From Onchidella celtica (taxonomy: Eukaryota; Mollusca; Gastropoda; Systellommatophora; Onchidiidae): a stretch of DNA of 64,000 nt. Made by a program: the position numbers and the translations under genes. This document shows, piece by piece, positions 47,417 through 59,357 of the stretch (position 1 is the first letter of the stretch; each line of letters opens with the position of its first letter). Location: NCBI GenBank assembly GCA_963931925.1, contig OZ007582.1, forward strand, positions 25,614,224 through 25,678,223, in the 5' to 3' direction. The notes beneath the pieces are model-generated. The model made no database searches, was not told the origin of the DNA, and saw nothing but the letters and a program-made list of their open reading frames with translations.

Positions 47417-47789
47417 CAGGGTTCATACAAAGTCTTGAAAACTAATTTTAAGGACTTTTTAAGGACTTCTTAAGGACTCTCAGTAAACAAATTAAGGACC
47501 TGTGTGCCTGTGACCAAGAAATATTACAACTATACTTTACTAGTGGTGTGCAGCACTCATTGAAACGGAATGTTTCCGTATTCAGAGTTCAAACATAGTA
47601 AATCCATCACTCTGAAAAGTTCAGTTATTTCAAAGTACCAATTATCCAGTGTGCAATTGGAAGATTTGAATCTCAAATTTTAAGGACTTTTTAAGGACTT
47701 TGACATCATTTTCAGAATTTAAGCACTTTTTGAGTACTTATTTTTCTTTTATGAAAATTAAGGACTTTAAAGGACCTGTGTGAACCCTG
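47417..47789. mobile_element. hAT-like MITE
   Basis: The inverted ends are CAGGGTTCATACA on the left and CAGGGTTCACACA on the right (reverse complement). The flanking 8-mers GGGACAGT (47409-47416) and GGGACTGC (47790-47797) agree at 6 of 8 positions, as for an aged 8 bp hAT duplication. Inside are repeated TTAAGGACTTTTTAAGGACT units. It has no coding capacity. Confidence 0.75.
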
Positions 47790-47797
47790 GGGACTGC

Positions 47798-49803
47798 TTA
47801 ATTTGTTTGTAGTAGACTGAACCATAATGGTCACCTAAAAAGATTTGTCAAATGACAGCATTGCACTTGAGTGCTTATTTCTACCTGAGAAAACAAACCA
47901 CGGCCATGCAGCATGATGCAAGAGTGCCAATACCTCCAAGAAACTTTTCAGTTTCAGCCTTCTTGTATTTATCAAGACTTTGAAATAACATGTCTCCAAG
48001 CATTTAAAGAGATACATGTACTACTTCAGGTGTCCTTAAGCTGCTACCAGCTTCATTTTGAACATTCTGTTAGAGAAAAATACTAAGCTCTTGGCCTGGC
48101 TCACAGCCACATCATGATTCTGATGCACGCAATTCCCTCTTTTGTCCACAGCACCCTCAGCCTAAGGAGGTACAGTAGCTGATTCCATTGTATTTGACCT
48201 ATTTGCAGATGACTATAAGTTTATGAAAGGGGTTTTGCCAATCTGTATTTGAATTAGCTGAACAGCTAACACATACTAACTGAGTGAAATTGCATTGCCC
48301 GAAATTGCATGGCGACACTGGCCGAAATGCGGAATGTAGCCAAAGGTCAATGAGTTATTTATTGTGGCAAGGACTACAAATAGTTGGTGAGTTGGTAACT
48401 GCAGAGATATCAGAGTTGAGGTTTCCACCAGGCCACCACACATCAAACCACATAGTGGTAAAGCCAGATCTGTCAAAAAATCCAACTGACTAGACCAGCA
48501 TAATAATACAAACACACTGAGAAAAAAAAGAGTCATGGTCTTGGCCACTCATATGACACTTGCTGTCATGTCCTATTAACCACACAAACTTTAAATACAT
48601 TTAACACAAGAAAGCCACAATTTTACAGAAATGCCCTTTGATAAGTTTAAAATCTCAACAGTGAAGAAAACAAAAAAGTCTTAAAAAGGTGACAAAAATG
48701 AAACCATGACAAGAGGATGCAAACAAACAACAGTCGATGCTACATTCAATAATGAAATCACAAAACTATCTCAAATTCAGGTGGAAAGAATCAAGAAGGC
48801 AGGTTTGGTCTAGTGTATAAAATATGCAGTCAGAGAATAAGTGATGTGAGACTCACAACAGCACGAGTATTCTAAGTCAAGCAGCACCTGTCAGTAACAT
48901 TTATCAAAGTTGGTCATTGCTGACACTATACACACAGAATTTGTCACACATAAAAGTTGCAATTATGTAAATGGACGGTAACCTTGGACCACAAACCAAG
49001 ACAAAATTTACATTTTTATTATAAAATAATCAATCTGAAGCTAAAACATTTTTCTCTTTTCGTTTTTTGCAATGATCACTGGATCTCCAGCTGGAGGATA
49101 AATCTCAACTCTAACTTCTGACTCCATGAACAGAATTAACACAGACTGGCTTCTTTATTTCGCATGTGGGTACCAGCCTGCCCATCAACACTGGAACAGT
49201 GACCATTATCATCAGATTTTGTTATTTCCTGTTCACAGAGGCAGGAGATCCAAAGTCTATATTACATGCTTGGAGAAGAGCTACTTATCATACATGGCCT
49301 TCAATTCACATTATCAAAACAGGTAGATAGGGTGGGTGGCAGAGGGACAGAGCTTGGTTAGTGTCTGATATTACAAGCATTCATCAAGTACTGCACTCAG
49401 CTGCAGACAAAATGGCAAAATAACTTTAAAAGCAATTCCAAGCAAGTTCCATCCCAATGAATTGAGAACAAATGCTCATACAAAAATAACACTGATTTCA
49501 GAGCAGGGACACTCACAAAAAGAAACTAGCCATATTAATTTTTTGCTTTTAAAAAAAATTATTGATTAGAAGGCAGAAAATTAACTCTCATTGGATCACA
49601 AATTTTAGTTTTTTGGGATGGGAAAGAGACTTTTAAAACATGCATAAAAAATTCTTTTCTGATTTCGAGCTTACGCAATATTAAAGTTTTCGGCCAATCA
49701 GTCAAACAGAAGAATATGCTGGTACAGTGGTAGTATAGTAAAAAATCCTAAATTGTACAATTGAGTAAATATTTTGTCTACTGCTCAAACTTGGTCATTG
49801 TCT
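47798..49803. other. non-coding, probably includes 3' UTR of the zinc-finger gene
   Basis: No gene recognised. The segment next to 49803 is downstream of the minus-strand zinc-finger stop and is likely its 3' UTR; no single polyadenylation signal stands out. Confidence 0.4.
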
Positions 49804-50051
49804 TCATCCTCTTTCTTCCTTTTGACCCAGAGCTCGGATAACTTTGCAGCCACACTTCATATGCTGGCTGTAGGACCCTGAGTGAGCAAAACACTTGTCA
49901 CAGTGACTGCATCGGTATGGTTTCTCTCCGCTGTGGAGACGCAAATGTTCCTTCAGATGATGACGATGCTTGAAGGCTTTGGTGCAAACATCACACAGAA
50001 ACTTGCGTAGATTTTTATCTTCTTTGTCCACCTTTTTCTTGCTGGCAGTGG
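49804..50051 (-). CDS. zinc-finger gene, last exon
   Basis: The acceptor TTTTGCAG (minus strand) is followed by a basic linker (A-S-K-K-K-V-D-K), then the two strong fingers and a short tail ending E-E-R-G and TGA. The longer ORF reaching 50118 reads through the intron and is not real. Confidence 0.85.
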
Positions 50052-53000
50052 CTGCAAAACAAACAGATTCTCTTATTGTTTCAACATATTTGCAGAATGA
50101 ATTGGAACAAAAATTCACAAATTATGTACTTTCATTTTACACTGTAATCAATCGCACTTTATCTTGAAAATATGTCCACTGCTAGGCCAAATGTTTAGGT
50201 CACTTTGGCCGAAACTATTGTTCTCACAATTTCCCTACTTCAATCATTTTGACCTTATTAAACACTGAGGTGACTATGGCCAGGCAATTACACTTAATTA
50301 CTATAATAAGTATGAAATGTGGTAATTTATCCTTCAACACAAAAAACAAAGTTCAAATTCTAAGTGTTATGGTCGAATCAATCAATCAAAGACCATCTCT
50401 TTTTTTTTTTTCAGTCTACAGATTTGATTTTAATTACTATATTGAAGTACCCAGCATTGTGCAGGTATAAATCTGTGGATTGTGACATTATTATTTACTT
50501 CATGTATCTTCTAAAGCCTGCCCATTTCTTTGCATGTGTATTGGTATTTTTTAAACTGCACCAAAGCACTGTCACATTTACTCCCATCCCTGTGAGACGG
50601 TACACTTCTGTAACTCTCAGACACTGTGTGCACTGAGCAGTTGCTTTAGTCAACATAATTATTATAACTGAGCATAACTTCTACAAACCCACATATTTAT
50701 TTGTCCATTGCAAATTACATTATTTTTAGGGAATTTAGGTGAAAAATGGCGAATTTAAAATGCACACTTCTAGATATTGTCACAATTGTGGTTATCCTGG
50801 AGTTTTCAGCATAAGTTTAAGTTCAACTCACTTTCTATGCCCAAGGGATTTCCACCTGATTGACTATAAAATGTGTGACTGTGAGCGAAGGAAAGATTCC
50901 ATTTCATGTAAAGTCTGATACACTGACCAGACCCAATTTACTCCCAAGATGTGGCTCAGTCTAAAGAAATCTGGCTACGATGCAATGGTTCCTGGAATAC
51001 CTGATACTGTATTCAGGAATTTCAAGGTACAATTACATGTAGTTGCAATTTTATTCCTTTAACCTCAGTGGATACAACCTGTCACAACAGTGCCTGATGT
51101 TAGAAGGAATACAAAATTATATAATGCCCCTGCAAAAACCCCAGGTATGCTTGATAATGATAGAGTCCTCTATCCTGATGAACTTACGCATAAAATTTAA
51201 GAGAAATGGCTAACATTTTAACACTTGGAAGTGGACTGCACAGCTGTCAAACCCATGGACACTCCACTCTTTCTCTTTTCAGACTGAGAGAAAAGCATAC
51301 ACATATTTCTTTACACGATGCAGCGATGATTAAAATCATATGGCAAGACCAGAAAGTGCCACAAGTGCTTCTCCAGTAAAAGGAACCAATAAATGAAGTC
51401 TGAGAAACACCAACTTGTTGAGGGATAGCCTCTAAAAGCTGCCAAATGCTTTTTGTCCAGGTCTAAATCAAAGATGGACCTGCAAGGTGTTCTACGCCAA
51501 CTCCTCCACTGTCATAAGACCATAGGTCAGTGAGAAATGAAATGTTCAGGATTGTTAGAGTCTGTTTTAGGTCTTTATTTTCGGCGGTCTGCTGCTCCTG
51601 GCATTTACACCTCACTTTTCTTGTTAATGTTTTTGTGTGGTAGAATTTTTTTTTCTCTTTTGCCTGGGCAGCGGCCTTGTTAGGCCTGCTCTTGTCAATT
51701 TCCAACTGCCAATGTATTTTTAAAACATGAGCAACCTGCACACAGGCCCTCCTAGTTTTTCGTCCTTATACGAGAAGACTAGGTGGTCGATCTTGCCTGC
51801 CATAGGTCCTGATAGGATCTGGGACAGGAATATTCTGCCAAAATTCCAACACGCCTTCACCGACCAGGAATCTAACCCGGTACCTTCGGCATGAGAGGCA
51901 AGCACCTTGCCTCTAGACCAGCGTGTCCCCCTGGGATTTATGGAGGATTTATAGAGTTCATCTCGCGTTAAGCATGCGGTAAAGAAAACTGTTTAACTAC
52001 GCAAGCTTTGATTTTTTTTGGTATTTGAAAATATTATCTTGGTGAGTGCATGATGATTGCTGTCAACTTTTTAGCCCTCCTAGTTTTTCGTCCTTATCCG
52101 AGAAGAGTAGGTGGTCGATCTTGCCTGCCATAGGTCATAAAAGCAAGGCCAAGCCATTAATCTGTGAAATATTGCTGTTCACTACAACTGTACAACTACA
52201 AGTCATGCACCATAGAACTTAGAAGAGTGAATCAGTATTGCCAACTGATGAGCATAGAGTAATTCTTCATATATATAGTATAATTAACATGTAATCATAT
52301 TTATTAGAAAGCATTCCAAAATTTATAAGAAGACAACTATGGGATTTACTTGTTCTCAGTATCGAAAGAGAGTTCTCTTATCTGGAGATCTCTATGGTCA
52401 AAATTACACACAAAAGTGTTGTAAAGTATGAATGAATTTCACACAGTAAATTTCAAAATGAAATTCTTAAGTTATCATCAAAATTAAATAGAAATTGGAT
52501 CTCATTCTTGGCAAAACACTTCTATGGCCATGTTCAGAATTAATCTGGTTAATTTCATGTTCACATGAATGTGAAAATTCCAAATAACATCCTCCTTGTT
52601 TCCACCAGTAGTGTGTCTGCGTTCCTCTTATCTAGTTTCCAAACCTACCTTTCATGACCAATAATTGTACTGTTTTCTTCTTTTCACCTTTAGTGCCACA
52701 CTAAAACTGCTCCTATAGTTTTGTAAAGACATTCATGATTTTCTTTTGAGTCTAAAATTATGACACTCAGAACATGCCGCTTCCGAAACAACAGTGATGC
52801 AATAAAAATGATGCTAAGAACTGCTCACGTACAGGCTACGTTTTTTTTTTCACCACAGCTCTCTCTCTCTCACTCTCAGAATTCTGACTACTTAAATAAT
52901 AAACCTGTAACTAAAGAACATGCTGCTGCTGGATGATCCATGCAGTTCCCAACACAAGGTGCTCAAGGCAGTTAAGGGTTGCCAGATGGGATTTCAGGGG

Positions 53001-56000
53001 GTACAAAGGTGGATGAAAATATTCAGGATATTTAGAGTGAAAACAAATATTTTTTCTACCTTTGAATCCACTTCAATTTATAAAGCACAGAGGTATGTAT
53101 CAAAACCCTTTTCTAATAAAAAACAACAACAAAAAAAAAAAAACAAACCTTGTAGACCTAGACACATCTAACAGCTGTTAGAGGTCATACTATAACTCAG
53201 CAAGTTGACTATTTCTCAGATTCACAAAGTATAATGAGCACAAAGTGACACTTTACTTCTGCTTAGGTTACTGCATTTTCTTTGAATGTCCTTCATCAGG
53301 TTAGATAACAGCATAGCATAGCTTGAATACATTTTAATTTTTAACCTCGTTTTCTTAAATTTATTTAACCTTTAAAAAAGCTGTTAAATGATAAAGTTTA
53401 TAAATTTCTTTTTCCATACAAGTGTGGATTTTACAGTGTTCAAATACCTTTGTGAGAAAAGAAGGAAGTATTTAGGAGAGTTCCGCACGTCCCGACCACC
53501 TCATCAATCCCTTACCCTGACCTTCCTTAAATCTCTTTATCCCAAATCCTAAACTTTAATCCTTGCCCAAACCCTACCCTTTACATCCTTTCAACCCCAA
53601 ACAAAGAGAAAATAATTATAGAGACAGCCTGTGAATAATTGTAAGAGTTCAAAGTGGTCAGGATCCATTCGTTCTAGATAAGTATGGGATAAATGAAAGG
53701 TCAAAGATAAAAATTGGGGCTTCCCGCTCTGGTAACCTGTCCAAGGAAACCCAAATTGGGTTCTCACAGGACACTCACTGAATTATAAAACATAAATTTT
53801 ATTTTGGCACTTCATAATTTTTGCCAGGAGGAGTTCCACTGAGTCACACAATGTGACACATTAAGGATATTTCAAGGTAACTTTAGAAGCATCCATGATT
53901 GGGGGATTACACGATGGCAGTGTCAAGTAAGTCCTCTGGATGGGCATTTCTTTAGTAAATGCGCAGCTTGGCGTTTAACTCAGAACATGAAACAGGGCCA
54001 TTCCATGTAATGTAAATTACATTTCAGACAGTATTTTGCTATTTCTACGTCAAATAACAAAAAATCATAAATCCCCCATTCTTTTTCATTCTCACTCTTG
54101 TATACATACCATTACTAATGCGCATAACTATAAGGAGTATGGTAATAAAAGTCCTCATATGGGATGTCAGATCATTTTGATTAGGCATCATGTAAATTAC
54201 GTCAAAGATTTTCAAGTTTAAAAAAAATTTAAAGCAAATTCAAAAATCCTGTGAATCTATTAAAAATACTGAACAATACTCAATTGTTTTCTGTAGGAGA
54301 GCCATTCATTAAGGTTGTAGCCATAAAGCTGATGTCTGAAAATCTATTTTTTCTAGATCTAGAGTTTTCTAGATTTTTTCTAGAAAATATAAATTAACAT
54401 CACGTGAATTACAAAAATTTTGTCACGTAAATTACCCCTGACTAATCCTAATATCTGGCAAAGCTTTTCAGTATTTATTTTTTCAGTGGTATTCCTTTCC
54501 AGTGACATCAGAAAGAAGATCATTGATCAGAAAAGTGCTCTTTGGCACAGGCAGACTAACTACTAACTTTATTCACTGCTGCTTTTTTTTTTTTTTTGCA
54601 AGGGAGTATTGTCATTTCTGTTTGATATATGGTAACAAGTCCTCATGGGATGTCAGATCATTTTGACAACAAAGAGAAAGAAAAAAATAGTGTCTATACG
54701 TTTTTCAAAAGATTTTTATATTGAGTTAAGTCAGGGGATTATCATTGTTACTCGTTCTAAATGAGGCAAAACCTTTATTTTTTCACATGGGAAAATTTCA
54801 CAAGGCTGAATCCAAAATTTTGTGTGAAAATGTTGCATCTGTTACAATGGAGTTCTAACACTTCAAGCTCTTGATTTTCAATGGAACTACTATGTCCCAT
54901 GGAAAGGAAGTGATGGGTGGAATTGGGAGTAGGGCAAATCATTAGTGAGAAAAGCTGTCATTCATGAGCAAAAAGAATGATGTTGTTGTTGTTCAATGTG
55001 CCACAGAATTTGCCAAAACTGCTTTGCAGCTTGTAACAGGGTGATAGATTGGCAAGGTATAACTAGTAGTTATAATAATATTGTGCCTATAACTAGCGTG
55101 GGAAGATAGTTAACGGCGGGGAGACAGAGTCATTGTAGGCCAGAGGGGGAAAGTATGGGATGCAACTGAAGCGCTTTGACACCCGAAAAGGGTAGTGTTT
55201 ACTTGACCGCCGTACTTGTCGATCAGATCACCTGGGAATTGCTTGGGGGGGTAGAGCTGTTTCAATAGTATTTGACGTGGAGCCGACGGGGGTGGCTATT
55301 AGGATAACTAATGCACACTCGGTGGGCGTCTTGGGACGCTACCTGACTGGGTATAAATCCCCGAACGCTCCTTCCAACTTCAGACCGCTGAGAGCACTCA
55401 CCAGCTTCGTGCCGAAGAGGAGACCACAACTGCAACTGTAACTTTGTACTAGTCTTGTGAGTGGGGAAGGTCAGGGAACCCGCAAACATCCTTTGTCAGA
55501 GCGTGGTATCTTTGGTATCTTGTCGGCATTCGGGCTGTTGCTGAGTGGTAAGTTAATTGTACGATGTATGTGTATTTTACTTAATGTTCATGATTGTAGA
55601 ACCTAAATCTAGTGGGTTTACTTTGGTATAACTACTGCCTCTGAGAGAGTCACGGAAACGCCGTTATATATATGTTACGAAACCTTATAGGATGGGGTCC
55701 GTTAGAGAGAGCGTTATTCTTCGTGGGGAACGTGTAAATATCATTAAAACTGTATTGATCGTTTATTCTATTGCCTATATGGGAGCCTATGGAGTATGGG
55801 AGCTGCAGCCTGACTTATAACAGTGTCAGCGGTTAAAAGTGTTAATGATGAATATCCGTCATGGAGTAAGTATGGAAGTCATGCCTTCCAGCAGTAGATT
55901 AGGACTTTGCGATTGTTTTTCTACAGAGGAGGAAGAACAACACCTTCTTGGCTTCTCAACTTCTTGTCCTTTGATTTACGACATCGTGGCGTCTTGGCTT

Positions 56001-59000
56001 CCCGACCTATTGGTATCTGCCGATACCTGTTGATCTAACTGCGCAGACAAGCCAGGGTAGAGAGGAAGAACCAGTGCCCAGATAGCGCCATACACCCCTA
56101 AAGGAGAGGTTTCCTTATGCTGAATGTTCCCATGTGTTTTATAAAATGTGCTAGAAATTGAATATTACGAAGCCATTTAATTAGCATGTACTGATTTGCA
56201 TCAACTTCATTCCATCGAAATTCACATGAAATTGTATGACCTATGTTCCTATTATTATTGAATGAATTAATAATTATTGTATATATGTAAGCAATACAGA
56301 TATCGTTTGTTATAACTTATAGAAGAGAGATAGTCGATTATTTAGTGTGTTTGTGCCGTGCCCATCACGGCTGGTGTCAGAAGAAAGTTAGTGAGAGAAA
56401 GTGGAAACATCACACAGCTCATGGACAAAACAGAGGTGATTCTTGTGGAGCGTCACAAGATTGATAAAGTAAAGAACCCCAGTCCATGGGATTATGAAGG
56501 CAAAGAAGTTTCTGGCATTAGGAATAAAGCTTTAAGTTTAAGAAATGAAATTATCAATGGTTATAAAAATGAGCTGGAAAAAAGAATTGTCTGCAGTATT
56601 CACAATCAGCTAGAACAAGAGTGAAAGAGTAACTAAGTTATAACTGAACCTAGGGAGTGGGTGGCGGTCCAATATGAAGGGAAAAAATATTACAGTGAGA
56701 TTGTGTCTGCTGTGAGTGGAAAGGAGGTAGAAGTTGATGTCATGCATGCAGGCAAGTGGCCTGTCAAAGAAGATAAATTTTCTATTGGAGCAGTCCAGAT
56801 TTTAGGGAAGATTGAGCCAGCAGTGTCTGCATTCAATTCATGTGTAGGTTCTTTAACTGAGAATCAGTGATGCATGTTTCTGCTACGTGCTTTTTGCCCC
56901 CATATTATGTAATTTTATTTACAACCTTGTGTCACATAAATTACTGTCATGTAACTGTATACTCTATACCTGACACAGCTGTCAAAGCGCCGAACAATCT
57001 TGTTCATTCTCTACCTCATTATCTGCCACTATGTTTTACCTTTAGATCTGAGATCCTTTCATGTTAACTCTGCAATCAAACACATGTATACATGATGTGC
57101 GTTGTGCCAAGTAAATTACATAACTATTTAATGGAAAATTCTTTCATTGTGACATTTAAAATACAATGTACATGTTGTTGACTTTGATATTCAATTTCCT
57201 TTCATGGCTTTACATGAATGATACTTCACAGAAATTCAATGGTAATGCCTGAGTATCAATTAGAAATGGAATCAACAAATCTTCAGAGTTACAGGGTTTT
57301 AAATGCCATCATTATTGCAACTTAATCTCTTAACTCAATCCCTACTGTGACTACTGCTGAGCATTGTTTCACAGCCCGTCTGACAGCCATGTCTGGCCTG
57401 TGAGCCGCGGTTCGCGGCTCGACTAATGGCAATGCACATCGAAATCAGACTAGCAATTTCAAAGAGAAATTATACAAATCCAGATCAACATTCTGACATA
57501 GTTTAGGAACTTCCTGTTGCTAATTTCAACCAGCAAAAGACATGTTAGAGCTACTCTGAACTTGAACTTGAAGAGAAATTATAATTGTCCGAGTTGAACG
57601 TCTTTTTTTTTGTTGGTGTGTTCTTCCTTAGTGTCCGCTTTTTTACTGTAACTTTTTTATTTCTTGTATTTAAATATGAAATGTGTGTGAAATTCACACA
57701 GATTATATGAATATATGTTAATTGGATTGTTAACAATATCCTGGAGTGTGCATTCCATCAGAGTTATAGTTCTGGAGATGATATATTTATATGTTGGAAG
57801 TTTGTAAGTCATTAATTTAATTCATATTATATATGATAATCAAATTTTTTTTTCCACACGCTTTGTTGAAACTATACCATAATTCTTCTGTCTCAAAATC
57901 AATTTTGATCTAATATTTAAAAAGTTCAATCTTTCATCTTTCTTTTCTGTTTTCAAAATACAACATGCTGTTTGGTTAAAGAATTATTGCCAAAAATTAA
58001 GATTTTATACAGAGAGGTTGTGGCACCAAAAAAGAAATCCCAAATCTGGCCCAGTCCAGTGGTGGAAAATATCCTGGTAGCCTACTAGTGGTAGTGATTG
58101 AGTTAAGGGTCAAAGATGTTTTAAAAGGATGTAAGAAGCAGCATGCAAGATTTTGGGCACAAACATCATTTATTTAAATACATGATCCAAGCTAAAAAAA
58201 AAATCAATAAAATGTGAAAATCAAATTTGTGAAAAAAAATGACTTTTTAAATGGGCCAATATGTGCCCAGCATAAGTTCTGTGTAATTCATGTATTCCTT
58301 CCTTTTTGCTGTTCTCTATGATAGAATCTCTCTATCAGAATAAGATTTGCTGCAGATAATTACTATGGTTGGAAAAGTTAATGTCATATACTTTTACACA
58401 GCAGAAAAGGGTGTTCAGTGTGTTTATTTTAAATTTAAAAGTCTGCTATGCAGTATGCTGCCTTCAACTGTTGCAAAGGCCACCATAAAAATTTATCAAA
58501 CCTTTTAGTAAGCATTTACCAGGACTTAAAATATAACACTTACTGAGGCCTCTTGCAGAATTCTTTGCTTTTTCTCTAGAAGTGCTTGCCATATCCTTAT
58601 GATCCTTTCCATTAGTACCAGAGCTTGCTTTGTTTGCTATAACTGCAGCCGCTTGTTGCGAGGTAGGTATAAATGCCAACTGATGTCCAGAACTTAATCC
58701 TGTGTCATTACTGGTAACTGAATCATGGATAGTGTCACACTGTGTGGTCAGATGTGTGCCTCCTCCAGCTGTGTTTGGCAGGACAAATTCATTATTATTA
58801 TATGCAGCACCTTGAGTAGAGAACATGTCCGATGATTGAAGTCGTGAAATTGTGTTACCATGATTGGCCACATCAGTTTGTGCTGGAGTGTGAGGGACTG
58901 CAGACACGGCTGCTAAATCATGCAAAACATCTTGTTTGTTGTCTGTACCAAAGACTGCTGTGTTTCCCAGAGCAATGGGTGCATGAATGCTCATGTGTGT

Positions 59001-59357
59001 AAACACCTCATTGAGCTGGCTACTCTTGAAATCACACTGCTCACATCTATACAATGGCACCTCAGGCTCACGATGGGCATCGCTTGGTGATTGATAATGG
59101 GTCCTACAATGGCAGTCAAAAATAACAGTACTATCCGTTTTGAAATCACAATATGAACACGAATGAGAAGATGTCTCCGATGGGGAGTCTGCTGCTACTT
59201 TCAGCTCTCGTTCATCTGCTGCCTCTACCAAAGATTGCCATAAATTGGATGACTCCTCGTTCATTTCCCTGTCATCAGTACCTTCACACATACTTTGCCA
59301 TAATGCTAAGATAAGCGCTTCTGCTTTAACTTCTCTTTCGTCAGTTGACTCGGCCAT
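49804..59357 (-). CDS. C2H2 zinc-finger protein, two exons
   Basis: Exon 59357-58544 (814 nt, ATG start, donor GTAAGT in phase 1) joins exon 50051-49804 (248 nt, acceptor TTTTGCAG, phase 1, TGA stop) into 353 residues. There are four fingers: C67-C70-H83-H87 and C105-C108-H121-H125 in exon 1; C291-C294-H307-H311 and an atypical C319-C322-H335-C340 in exon 2. Fingers 3 and 4 are joined by the canonical H-S-G-E-K-P-Y linker and recall the C-terminal fingers of ZEB/zfh-1 (K-H-R-H-H-L, H-S-G-S-Y-S-Q-H-M), but there is no homeodomain, so orthology is not claimed. Residues 3-58 hold three diverged repeats with D-E-R-E and L-W-Q-S. A likely DNA-binding nuclear protein. An extra exon in the 8.5 kb intron cannot be excluded. 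Confidence 0.75.
51746..51931 (-). mobile_element. tRNA-derived SINE
   Basis: On the minus strand the head begins GGGGGACACGCTGGTCTAGA. It holds an A-box-like TGGTCTAGAGG (51920-51910) and a B-box-like GGTTAGATTCC (51877-51867), spaced as in a tRNA promoter. A unique body follows with GACCACCTAGTCTTCTCG and a 3' end GACGAAAAACTAGGAGGGC. It lies in the zinc-finger gene intron, same strand. Confidence 0.75.
52074..52137 (-). repeat. truncated copy of the same SINE 3' body
   Basis: The 64 bases match 51746-51810 of the SINE at all but about two positions. The tRNA-like head is absent. Same orientation, 328 bp away: either a 5'-truncated SINE insertion or a local duplication. Confidence 0.8.
52138..55081. 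other. intron of zinc-finger gene, no gene recognised
   Basis: No domain-bearing ORF. GTCCTCAT...GGGATGTCAGATCATTTTGA occurs at about 54149-54180 and 54637-54666, a 0.49 kb-offset direct repeat, and AT-rich GTAAATTAC words recur from 54010 to 57115. Confidence 0.4.
55082..56371 (+). promoter_or_regulatory. LTR-like promoter region, unassigned
   Basis: GC-richer than its flanks. A TATA box (TATAAAT, 55352-55358) is followed about 30 bases later by a possible start near 55381 and a good donor, GTAAGT, at 55548. At 56372 TGGTGTCAGAAG looks like the start of a retrotransposon primer site, suggesting that 55082-56371 is a 1.3 kb LTR whose partner is missing. No second LTR copy is seen in the window. 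It may instead be the promoter of an unknown host transcript. Confidence 0.35.
56400..56870 (+). pseudogene. relic of an unrecognised ORF with a Tudor/SH3-like end
   Basis: Two same-frame pieces, ending at 56624 and starting near 56640, are separated by two stops. The first reads M-D-K-T-E-V-I-L-V-E-R-H-K-I-D-K, then charged helices. The second reads W-V-A-V-Q-Y-E-G-K-K-Y-Y-S-E-I-V and V-D-V-M-H, then W-P-x-K-E-D and I-L-x-K-I-E-P. That pattern recalls a small beta-barrel domain found at the ends of some mobile-element-related proteins; I cannot name the family. It follows directly after the LTR-like region. Confidence 0.4.
57334..58102. mobile_element. non-autonomous piggyBac-like element
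   Basis: TTAA on both sides (57330-57333 and 58103-58106). The ends are CTCAATCCCTACTG on the left and CTCAATCACTACCA on the right (reverse complement). Near the left end a GC-rich hairpin, GAGCCGCG GTT CGCGGCTC (57402-57420), stands out. No ORF. It lies in the zinc-finger gene intron. Confidence 0.7.
58544..59357 (-). CDS. zinc-finger gene, first coding exon
   Basis: ATG at 59357-59355 opens 271 codons plus one base. The donor, read on the minus strand, is CTCA|GTAAGT. Just upstream of the ATG, ATTTTTAG reads as an acceptor, so an upstream non-coding exon is likely. It contains the N-terminal acidic repeats, two fingers and a long Ser/Thr/Asn-rich disordered region. Confidence 0.75.

Noticed and set aside
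50052..50118. Extension of the zinc-finger ORF to an ATG at 50118
   Set aside because: A strong acceptor (TTTTGCAG) interrupts it, and the phase matches the distant first exon, so this stretch is intron.
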